From Bacillota bacterium (GTDB lineage Bacteria; Bacillota; Bacilli; Bacillales; Cytobacillaceae), in contig JAUZPT010000080.1 in the NCBI GenBank assembly GCA_030705745.1, positions 1-10,059 on the forward strand: a stretch of 10,059 nucleotides of DNA. The letters are read 5' to 3'. Below the pieces are notes generated by a model. The model was not told where the DNA came from. It saw only the letters and a program-made list of their open reading frames with translations, and made no database searches. Below are positions 4,862 through 10,059 of this stretch, piece by piece. Every line of letters starts with the position of its first letter. Within the stretch, counting starts at the first letter, position 1. The position numbers and the translations under genes are program-made.

Positions 4862-6031
4862 TTTATACAAATATTCTCGTGTCCACGGAATTGAGTCATT
4901 TATTCCTTTTGTAAAGATAAATTGAGATAAGTCAATGTTTCCTGTTTCGAATGAAGCAGCACAGGCGTTTAGGTATAATCTCCACATCCGGATAAAACGT
5001 TCGTCTTTAGTTTTTCTCACTTCTTCCAGTACATTTTCGAAGTTTTCAGCCCATTTTTCCAGCGTTTTTGCATAATGTCTCCTAAGGCTTTCAAGATCAA
5101 CTAAATGAAACTGTTCGTCCGCAATGTGATTGACAAGCTCTTTTGTAGAAGGAATATATCCTCCTGGGAAAATATACTTATCGATCCAAGCATCTGTACC
5201 GCCGTCACGAGGAGATGTGATGGTGTGTAGAACAGACAATCCACCATGATTGAGTAATTCATTTACTTTTCGAAAGTATTCATGCAGGTGATCTTTACCG
5301 ACATGCTCAAGCATACCCACACTAACAATCCGGTCAAATGACTTTTTTTTCAGTTCGCGATAGTCGATTAATTGAACTTCAACAGAATCAGCCAGATTTT
5401 CAGTACTTATCCGTTCTTTCACCCGTTCATATTGTTCCTCTGATAATGTGATTCCTGTCGCTTTGACTCCATACTTCTTGGCCGCTGTTATCACTAATTC
5501 ACCCCAGCCACAACCAATATCCAATAAGGTTTGCCCTTCCTTAAGATTCAGCTTTTTTAAAATATGAGCTACCTTATTTTGTTGAGCTGTTTTAAGGGAA
5601 TCCTCTGGTGTTTTGAAATAACCGCAGGAATATGTCATCGTTTCATCTAGCCACAGCTTGTAAAAATCATTACCGATATCATAGTGAAAAGCTACGTTTT
5701 CTTTGCTTTGTTTGGACGTATTCGAGATTTTTTTCAATAAATAGGCATAAATCTTACTATTTGAAAGGAAGCTTTCCTGGTTTTTGTACATCGAGGCAAT
5801 CAGTTTTTTTAAATCACCTTCTACCTCAATCACTCCATCCATATACGCTTCACCAAAAGCGATTGATGGATTTTGAAGCAGTTCGCTTTTTGAGACGACA
5901 TCATGGAAGATCAACTTGAAATTTGGTTCGCTATCCCCATACTTTACTTTTTCTCCATCCCAGAAGGTTATCTCGATAGGATCAGAAAAAGTATTCTTCA
6001 ACATATTTTTATAAAATAGTTTATCAATCAC
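4859..6031 (-). CDS. cfa: Cyclopropane-fatty-acyl-phospholipid synthase family methyltransferase
   Basis: A 390-residue membrane-associated enzyme. The family transfers a methylene from S-adenosylmethionine to the double bond of acyl chains in membrane lipids, which stabilises membranes in stress or stationary phase. The N-terminal lipid-binding part (1-105) is followed by VAFHYDIGNDFYKLWLD (113-129), the SAM motif LLDIGCGWGE (169-178) and ITLSEEQ. Residues matching the E. coli catalytic set by motif are Cys136 (TYSCGYF), Glu242 (MLEHVG), His269 and Ile271 (LHTIT), and Tyr320 (RRHYAKTL). The C-terminal FETGNIDLSQFIF is also typical. Length is close to the usual 380-395. The start is GTG at 6031, with GAGGTG six bases upstream. 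Other members of the family make methyl-branched or hydroxy lipids, so the exact product is an inference. Monocistronic, with a long palindrome-rich upstream region. Confidence 0.9.
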   Translation of the reverse strand: MIDKLFYKNMLKNTFSDPIEITFWDGEKVKYGDSEPNFKLIFHDVVSKSELLQNPSIAFGEAYMDGVIEVEGDLKKLIASMYKNQESFLSNSKIYAYLLKKISNTSKQSKENVAFHYDIGNDFYKLWLDETMTYSCGYFKTPEDSLKTAQQNKVAHILKKLNLKEGQTLLDIGCGWGELVITAAKKYGVKATGITLSEEQYERVKERISTENLADSVEVQLIDYRELKKKSFDRIVSVGMLEHVGKDHLHEYFRKVNELLNHGGLSVLHTITSPRDGGTDAWIDKYIFPGGYIPSTKELVNHIADEQFHLVDLESLRRHYAKTLEKWAENFENVLEEVRKTKDERFIRMWRLYLNACAASFETGNIDLSQFIFTKGINDSIPWTREYLYK

Positions 6032-6400
6032 TTTTTACACCTCGGTGAAGTTATTTAATCTCCTATTACAATTATCTTATTAAACCAATTGGTAAAATGG
6101 GTTTAATGAATAAAAAATTTTATTCAATCCTAAAGGTAACGTTCTAATTTAGCGGAACGTCCGCTTTATTCTAGTATTATTTTTTACTGAAAAAGAACAT
6201 TTTACAAAGTTTAGTTGCAACTAACTCATGTAAAGTTTACTCCTGAATAATAAAGAAAAACAAATAATTAGTCCTAAGAAGGGAAAAAATGGTTGGGAAG
6301 ATACTAAAAAACAATGCTATGCATAGTAGGGTAAAAACATTAAGGATATACCACCCTTATGTGACCCATTAGATGAAAATAAGAAAAAATATTACATTAC
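6032..6400. promoter_or_regulatory. Long palindrome-rich region upstream of the CFA-synthase gene
   Basis: No clear large gene is present. Candidate sites are a TGAATAAAA/TTTTATTCA inverted repeat (6107-6126), the 15-base AGCGGAACGTCCGCT (6151-6165), ACGTTC repeated inverted as GAACGT on its left, and the perfect 14-bp palindrome TTAGTTGCAACTAA (6211-6224). The last resembles MarR-family operators. No consensus promoter stands out for the CFA-synthase gene. TTGAAT on the minus strand near 6125 is a weak -35 candidate. Confidence 0.35.
6289..6372 (+). CDS. Possible 27-residue ORF with ribosome binding site
   Basis: ATG 6289 is preceded by AAGAAGGG five bases away and opens a 27-codon frame (MVGKILKNNAMHSRVKTL...) ending in TAG 6370-6372. 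It is basic and contains no hydrophobic segment. No family was recognised. It is 65 bases after the TTAGTTGCAACTAA palindrome. It may be a true small protein or a chance frame. Confidence 0.25.
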   Translation: MVGKILKNNAMHSRVKTLRIYHPYVTH

Positions 6401-6515
6401 AAAGAGGGCTGTCCAAAAAGAAAAGGATCAGACCCCTCAGGCACAAAATATAGATAAGTTCAAATGAACCAGTTCTATCTATCGTGCCTAAACGAGGGAA
6501 TCAGCCCCGCTCTTT
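6401..6515. repeat. Nested inverted-repeat element (MITE-like or structured terminator)
   Basis: Four sets of arms nest inside each other: AAAGAGGGCTG (6401-6411) with CAGCCCCGCTCTTT (6502-6515), CCCTC (6434-6438) with GAGGG (6494-6498), AGGCAC (6439-6444) with GTGCCT (6484-6489), and ATAGATA (6450-6456) with TATCTAT (6476-6482). The inner part holds GTTCAAATGAAC. The left end GGGCTGTCCAAAAA resembles common Bacillus IS ends. The motif AAAGGATCAGACC (6422-6434) is almost the same as one at 3242-3254. It may be a non-autonomous element, a relic of one, or the terminator region of the RNase J unit. Confidence 0.45.
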
Positions 6516-6522
6516 ATGCTTG

Positions 6523-6618
6523 TTATTGATCTATGCCTTCCACGTTTAAGTTCCCTGTTAATTTAAAGGCCATATACGCTAGTTTACTTTCACTAGCTGG
6601 GTATTGATTAAATTTCAA
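6523..6618 (-). CDS. Possible 31-residue ORF overlapping the RNase J stop
   Basis: On the minus strand, TTG at 6618 lies inside the last codons of the RNase J gene, in the +1 frame. It opens 31 codons (start MKFNQYPASESKLAYMAF, end NLNVEGIDQ) to TAA at 6523-6525. The composition looks like a real protein, and the overlap would permit translational coupling. No ribosome binding site is seen and no family was recognised. It could also be the tail of a decayed or frameshifted gene. Confidence 0.25.
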   Translation of the reverse strand: MKFNQYPASESKLAYMAFKLTGNLNVEGIDQ

Positions 6619-8281
6619 TAATGATAGGGAGTATCATTGGCTTTTTCCTCGTTTGTGCAAATAAATATTGTCCAACCGATTTTTTTAGGTTTTGTTTTAT
6701 TACATTCCACTGGCGGACATCGTCTTCTTGCAGATCATTAACCGTTTTTTTCACAAGACGGTTGATCTCGTTTAAAAGATTTTCTGCATCCTTCACATAC
6801 ACAAATCCTCGTGTGATAGTGTCTGGTCCTTGAATAATCCTTTTGTCATATTTGCTTAATGTTAGGACGATGACAACCATCCCATCCTCAGAAAGCTGCT
6901 TGCGGTCACGTAATACAATTTCTCTGACATCCGCTGCACCCATCCGGTCAACGTACGTATCGCCTGCCGGAATAGTTCGAGTTTGGCGGGCAACCGAGTT
7001 CTGAACATCGACCACCTCACCGTTTTTAATGATAAAGGTGTTCCCTTTTTCCACGCCAACGGATTCGGCTAACAACTGATGATGGTGCAACATTCGATAT
7101 TCACCGTGAATCGGAATAAAATATGTGGGCTTCATTAACGTAAGCATGAGCTTTAAGTCTTCCTGATAACCATGTCCGGAAACATGCATTCCCGTTGTGC
7201 TTCCTGATCCATAAATGACGTTGGCACCTAGGCGAAATAAGTTGTCGATGATACGGGAAACATCCTTTTCATTCCCTGGAATTGGCGATGCTGCTAAAAT
7301 GACTGTGTCTCCAGGGTGAATTGTTACATCACGATAGTTTCCGCTAGCAAGTCGGGCAAGGGCAGCCATGGGCTCTCCCTGGCTGCCTGTACATAGAATT
7401 GCAACCTTTTCCGAAGCAAAATTATCGACTTCTCGTCCATCAATAAGCATTCCATCAGGAATCGTTACATAGCCGCGTTCCATTGCAACCTCGACCACAT
7501 TGACCATACTTCGCCCAAGCAAGGCAAGCTTTCGATTTGTTTTTATGGCAGCATCAACAACCTGCTGAACTCGATTCACATTGGAAGCAAAGGTAGAGAT
7601 GAAGATTTTTCCTTCAGCTTTTACAAAGGCTTCGTACATGTGGCCTCCTACCATTCTCTCCGAGGGCGAAAGGCCTGTACGTTCTGCGTTGGTACTTTCA
7701 GATAGTAAAACTAGGACCCCTTGCTTGCCGATTTCAGCCATTTTATGAATATCGGAATATTGGTCATTTGCAGGTGTTAAATCAAATTTAAAGTCGCCTG
7801 TATGAACAACATTTCCTTCAGGTGTATGGAAGACAACGCCGAGGCAGTCAGGAATACTATGGCTTACTTTGAAAAAAGATACCTTGATTTGGCCAAACTC
7901 AAGATTTGAATCCGAGTCGATTGTAACCAGCTTTGTATTCCTTGTAAGTCTGTGCTCTTCTAATTTTAGTTCGATTAACCCTAGCGTAAAGCGAGTAGCA
8001 TAAATAGGAACATTTAATTTTTTTAAAAAGTAAGGGATGCCACCGGTGTGATCTTCATGCCCATGTGTCACAAGTAAAGCTCGAATTTTGTCCTTATTTT
8101 CTTCTAAGTATGTAACATCAGGGATAATCAAATCGATTCCTAACAAACTTTCATCTGGAAACTTGCCCCCACAGTCGATGATCAAAATATCGTTTTCATA
8201 TTGGACCACATACATGTTTTTCCCTATTTCATTAATTCCGCCTAAGGCAAAAATGGATAATGTATTTTCATTGGTTCTCAA
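6608..8281 (-). CDS. Ribonuclease J paralogue (beta-CASP metallo-beta-lactamase RNase)
   Basis: A 557-residue cytoplasmic RNase. The family degrades and processes RNA as a 5'-3' exonuclease and endonuclease. The metallo-beta-lactamase core has FALGGINEIGKN (11-22), the HGHEDH metal motif (His73, His75, Asp77, His78), SHSIPD (His141) and HTGDFKFD (Asp163). The beta-CASP part contains STFASNVNRVQQ (229-240) and TGSQGEPMAAL (298-308), then HVSGHG and PIHGEYRM (His392). The C-terminal domain ends in KKPMILPIIIEI, as in RNase J1 and J2. The complete HGHEDH motif, which J2 of B. subtilis lacks, predicts an active enzyme. It is not identical to J1 by memory (DCGGKF, CLGVVF) and its neighbours are not those of rnjA or rnjB. 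I therefore read it as an extra paralogue. The start is TTG 8281, nine bases after AGGAGG. Confidence 0.92.
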   Translation of the reverse strand: MRTNENTLSIFALGGINEIGKNMYVVQYENDILIIDCGGKFPDESLLGIDLIIPDVTYLEENKDKIRALLVTHGHEDHTGGIPYFLKKLNVPIYATRFTLGLIELKLEEHRLTRNTKLVTIDSDSNLEFGQIKVSFFKVSHSIPDCLGVVFHTPEGNVVHTGDFKFDLTPANDQYSDIHKMAEIGKQGVLVLLSESTNAERTGLSPSERMVGGHMYEAFVKAEGKIFISTFASNVNRVQQVVDAAIKTNRKLALLGRSMVNVVEVAMERGYVTIPDGMLIDGREVDNFASEKVAILCTGSQGEPMAALARLASGNYRDVTIHPGDTVILAASPIPGNEKDVSRIIDNLFRLGANVIYGSGSTTGMHVSGHGYQEDLKLMLTLMKPTYFIPIHGEYRMLHHHQLLAESVGVEKGNTFIIKNGEVVDVQNSVARQTRTIPAGDTYVDRMGAADVREIVLRDRKQLSEDGMVVIVLTLSKYDKRIIQGPDTITRGFVYVKDAENLLNEINRLVKKTVNDLQEDDVRQWNVIKQNLKKSVGQYLFAQTRKKPMILPIIIEI

Positions 8282-8332
8282 ATTATAAATCCTCCTATTT
8301 CCAGTTAGATAAGTTTAGTATTCCCTTTTTGA

Positions 8333-8440
8333 TTTCCTTTAATTAGCTGGATTAGTGCTCTTTTGCAATTACAACAAAATGGAATCATAACCGAAGCAGC
8401 AAGAAGGGTACGGATTTCCGAGCAATTGCTAAAGTATTAA
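8333..8440 (+). pseudogene. Possible relic of a Fis-type helix-turn-helix C-terminus
   Basis: An open frame from a TGA at 8330-8332 to TAA 8438-8440 reads ...ALLQLQQNGIITEAARRVRISEQLLKY. The pattern N-G-x-I-T-E-A-A-R-x-x-x-I-S resembles the Fis-like HTH that ends sigma-54-dependent activators. There is no start codon or ATPase domain before it, so it would be a leftover of a deleted activator. The match is by eye and short. The fragment lies between the RNase J start and the TetR promoter. Confidence 0.3.
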
Positions 8441-8461
8441 ATGGAGGTAAATCTTAAACAT

Positions 8462-8490
8462 TTGACAAATCATCAATTAATTTTTAAAAT
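8462..8490 (+). promoter_or_regulatory. Sigma-A promoter of the TetR gene
   Basis: TTGACA (8462-8467) and TAAAAT (8485-8490) are separated by exactly 17 bp, close to the ideal vegetative promoter. Transcription would start near 8497, at the edge of the operator, so an ATG at 8441 cannot be the translation start. Confidence 0.8.
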
Positions 8491-8497
8491 CAATTCA

Positions 8498-8512
8498 TAC
8501 CGACCGGCGGTA
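8498..8512. promoter_or_regulatory. TetR operator copy 1
   Basis: TACCGACCGGCGGTA is a near-palindrome at the predicted transcription start of the TetR gene. The same sequence with one change recurs at 9264-9278. Its position predicts negative autoregulation. Confidence 0.75.
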
Positions 8513-8572
8513 TCTCACCTTACAACCATTCACACCTCACGCTATTACATCCTACTTACCTGGAGGTTTACC

Positions 8573-9166
8573 ATGACGAAAAGCATTCAAAGAAACGCGA
8601 GCTTTGACACAATTCTAGAAGCAACCGAACAATTAATAAAAGAAAAAGGGTGCCGCCAAACCACGCTGCAGGACATTATTGAAAAGTCGGGTTTGTCAAA
8701 AGGCGCAATTTATCACTATGTATCCGGTAAAGATGAATTGTATGGGCTCATCCTTAAATCGAAAATGGAATTTATGAATACCGGCTTTGATGGTGCAGTG
8801 GCATCTGCTCCGGAAAAGGATGCGGTTCTTCCGATTCAATTTATTGCCAAGGGCATGGCGCAGCAAACGGAAGGGCAGGATGTAACAAGCAAAATCTTTA
8901 CGTACTTGCTGAGCCAAATTGATAATCCTAAAATCGAAGCCATCCTGGGTGAATTATATGGGTTTTCGTTAGCCACGGCCAGAAGCTGGATCGAAAAAGG
9001 GCAAACGGCAGGAGCCATTCCTGCAGAAATAAATGCTGAAAAAATGGCATCACTTTTTATGGTATTTACTTATGGGCTAAGAGTTCAAAACCTTATTTCA
9101 AAAAATACAGAGCAACGGATACAAATAGAAGATATTTTCACATTATTATTTCGCTCACTCCAATAA
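8573..9166 (+). CDS. TetR/AcrR-family transcriptional regulator
   Basis: A 197-residue regulator from ATG 8573, six bases after TGGAGG. Residues 10-56 form the DNA-binding domain: ILEATEQLIKEKGCRQTTLQDIIEKSGLSKGAIYHYVSGKDELY, with the helix-turn-helix at 31-50. The rest (about 60-197) is a mostly helical ligand-binding and dimer domain with no recognisable ligand signature. TetR proteins generally act as repressors released by small molecules. Near-identical operators at its own promoter and at the promoter of the next operon show what it is likely to control. A longer frame back to ATG 8441 exists, but it spans the promoter and operator and is not used. A terminator overlaps its stop codon. 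Confidence 0.93.
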   Translation: MTKSIQRNASFDTILEATEQLIKEKGCRQTTLQDIIEKSGLSKGAIYHYVSGKDELYGLILKSKMEFMNTGFDGAVASAPEKDAVLPIQFIAKGMAQQTEGQDVTSKIFTYLLSQIDNPKIEAILGELYGFSLATARSWIEKGQTAGAIPAEINAEKMASLFMVFTYGLRVQNLISKNTEQRIQIEDIFTLLFRSLQ

Positions 9167-9184
9167 TTTGGGGTGATTTTTTTT
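9155..9184 (+). terminator. Rho-independent terminator after the TetR gene
   Basis: TCACTCC (9155-9161) pairs with GGGGTGA (9170-9176) with one wobble, loop AATAATTT, and eight T residues follow. It overlaps the TetR stop codon at 9164-9166. It isolates the TetR transcript from the downstream operon, which has its own promoter. Confidence 0.75.
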
Positions 9185-9257
9185 AGAGGTACGAAGTATA
9201 CGGGTCACACTGGGTGGTTTTGAACAGATATCTTTTTTTATTATTTCAAATAAAATA

Positions 9258-9286
9258 TTGACGTACCGACTGGCGGTATGTATAAT
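9258..9286 (+). promoter_or_regulatory. Sigma-A promoter of the GNAT/membrane-protein operon
   Basis: TTGACG (9258-9263) and a perfect TATAAT (9281-9286) have a 17-bp spacer. The spacer is filled by the TetR operator, so bound repressor would block RNA polymerase directly. Confidence 0.88.
9264..9278. promoter_or_regulatory. TetR operator copy 2
   Basis: TACCGACTGGCGGTA differs from copy 1 by one base and sits entirely within the spacer between the -35 and -10 elements of the downstream promoter. Confidence 0.8.
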
Positions 9287-9301
9287 CAAAACTATAAACA
9301 A

Positions 9302-9314
9302 ACCGTCGGTCGGT
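9302..9314. promoter_or_regulatory. TetR operator copy 3
   Basis: ACCGTCGGTCGGT reads on the other strand as ACCGACCGACGGT, one base different from the core of copy 1 (ACCGACCGGCGGT). It lies just after the predicted transcription start, 38 bases from copy 2. Repression of this operon may use two bound dimers. Confidence 0.65.
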
Positions 9315-9355
9315 TTTAAAGATGAAAAATATAACCTAAAGAAGGAGTAAGGTGC

Positions 9356-9856
9356 ATGAATATAAAAATAGCATCTATGAGTGAGCTGAAACCCATAAAG
9401 TTTTTATATGCAGCTGTTGCGAAGCACATGAAAGCAAACGGCATTAATCAATGGGGTACAATTTATCCAAATGGTTGGGTAATCAGTAAAGACCTGAAGG
9501 GTGGGAATCTTCACGCTATATTTAAGGAGAAAATGTGCACAGGTGCCGTTGTAGTGGATAGTAACCAGAGCACGAAATATAAGGATGTATCGTGGACGGA
9601 GAGAGAAGGAAAACCTGCGGTAATACACCGGTTGGCAGTTCATCCTGATTCGCAGGGAAAAGGGTTTGGAAAGCTGCTCCTTATGTATGCGGAGCAATTG
9701 GCGAAATCCCAAGGCTTCACAAGTATTCGGCTCGATGCGTATATGGCAAATCCAGCAGCCATCAAGATGTATGAACGGGCAAATTATTCTCCTGTTGGCC
9801 AAATTCATTTCCCTATGCGCGAGCATCCGTTTCAGTGCTTTGAAAAGATTTTATAA
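9356..9856 (+). CDS. GNAT-family N-acetyltransferase
   Basis: A 166-residue cytosolic enzyme predicted to transfer the acetyl group of acetyl-CoA to an amine, alcohol or similar acceptor. The acetyl-CoA binding motif is IHRLAVHPDSQGKGFG, with the Q-x-x-G-x-G/A loop QGKGFG at 100-105. It is followed by the helix LLLMYAEQLAKSQG and strand SIRLDAYMANPAAIKMYERANY (motif B). The N-terminal part (KHMKANGINQWGTIYPNG) resembles Bacillus GNATs of unknown substrate. The start is ATG 9356, eight bases after AAGGAG. It is first gene of an operon controlled by the TetR operators, followed 75 bases later by a membrane-protein gene with no terminator between them. Resistance by drug acetylation is one possible role, not shown. 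Confidence 0.9.
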   Translation: MNIKIASMSELKPIKFLYAAVAKHMKANGINQWGTIYPNGWVISKDLKGGNLHAIFKEKMCTGAVVVDSNQSTKYKDVSWTEREGKPAVIHRLAVHPDSQGKGFGKLLLMYAEQLAKSQGFTSIRLDAYMANPAAIKMYERANYSPVGQIHFPMREHPFQCFEKIL

Positions 9857-9931
9857 ATTATTGTCTGAAAAAATCCAATAATATAGAATTTGAGTATATA
9901 ATTACCAAAATATAGAGGGTGGGTATATTAG

Positions 9932-10059
9932 ATGAATCAAATAGGAACTGTTTCCAGAAAAGAAATTTTTAAAGGGATTGTGATTACGCTTCTTATTAAT
10001 GGAGCTCTGCCATTTGTTGTATACGAAGTGCTTCGTTCGCATATGTCGAGCATGGGTGC
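9932..10059 (+). CDS. Start of a VC0807-like integral membrane protein (partial)
   Basis: Only the first 42 codons are in the window. ATG 9932 follows GAGGGTGGG (9915-9923). The visible N-terminus is MNQIGTVSRKEIFKGIVITL, with a hydrophobic segment near residues 15-30 containing LLINGALPFVVYEVLR. This LLINGALPFVVYE segment is reminiscent of the VC0807 family of small multi-helix membrane proteins of unknown function that often sit next to TetR genes. It probably shares the GNAT mRNA and the TetR control. The family call rests on memory and on a short stretch. Confidence 0.55.
   Translation, partial: MNQIGTVSRKEIFKGIVITLLINGALPFVVYEVLRSHMSSMG

Noticed and set aside
8441..8572. Longer N-terminus for the TetR gene starting at ATG 8441
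   Set aside because: The added stretch contains the promoter and operator 1, lies before the predicted transcript start, and has no TetR-like sequence. ATG 8573 has an ideal ribosome binding site.
9404..9826. 140-codon minus-strand ORF inside the GNAT gene
   Set aside because: It is fully antisense to a clear GNAT coding sequence, with no ribosome binding site or family features.
1..10059. CRISPR arrays, tRNA or rRNA genes, intact IS elements, phage or toxin-antitoxin operons
   Set aside because: No regularly spaced repeats, no tRNA-like cloverleaf ends, and no transposase or phage proteins were seen on either strand.

Overview
The window looks like chromosomal DNA from a low-GC Gram-positive spore-former relative, most likely a Bacillaceae member. 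Reasons are the AT-rich base composition, strong AGGAGG-type ribosome binding sites, frequent GTG and TTG starts, sigma-A type promoters, a CcpA cre-like box, long hairpin terminators with U-tracts, and an RNase J paralogue. The genus cannot be fixed from the sequence. No rRNA, tRNA, intact insertion sequence, phage gene or CRISPR array is visible.

Layout from left to right. A VOC (glyoxalase-fold) protein lies at 97-750 (+), followed by a short relic that looks like the start of a second VOC protein, and a terminator. A long regulated leader (promoter, cre-like box, attenuator-like hairpin, 10-codon leader ORF) precedes an AmiS/UreI-type amide/urea channel at 1306-1932 (+). It converges on a secreted CAP-domain protein at 2077-2811 (-), with a shared bidirectional terminator between them. 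A short-chain dehydrogenase (3361-4155, -), perhaps with a downstream 24-codon membrane mini-ORF, is divergent from an HxlR-type regulator (4407-4763, +), with operator-like repeats between them. A cyclopropane-fatty-acid synthase family gene (4859-6031, -) converges on the HxlR gene. Its own upstream region is long (about 575 bases) and rich in palindromes, with a possible 27-codon ORF and a nested hairpin. A stand-alone RNase J paralogue with a complete metal site follows (6608-8281, -).

The right end is the clearest regulatory unit. A TetR-family regulator (8573-9166, +), with its own near-perfect promoter and operator, is followed by a terminator, then a second promoter whose 17-bp spacer is filled by the same operator, a third operator copy, a GNAT acetyltransferase (9356-9856, +) and the start of a membrane protein (9932 to the window edge). 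The three near-identical operators support an autoregulated TetR controlling the downstream GNAT/membrane-protein operon.

No single large unknown system is evident. The interest lies in regulatory architecture (the TetR three-operator circuit, the ureI/amiS-like leader, the SDR/HxlR intergenic repeats), several small ORFs missed by length cut-offs, an isolated third-type RNase J, and gene relics.
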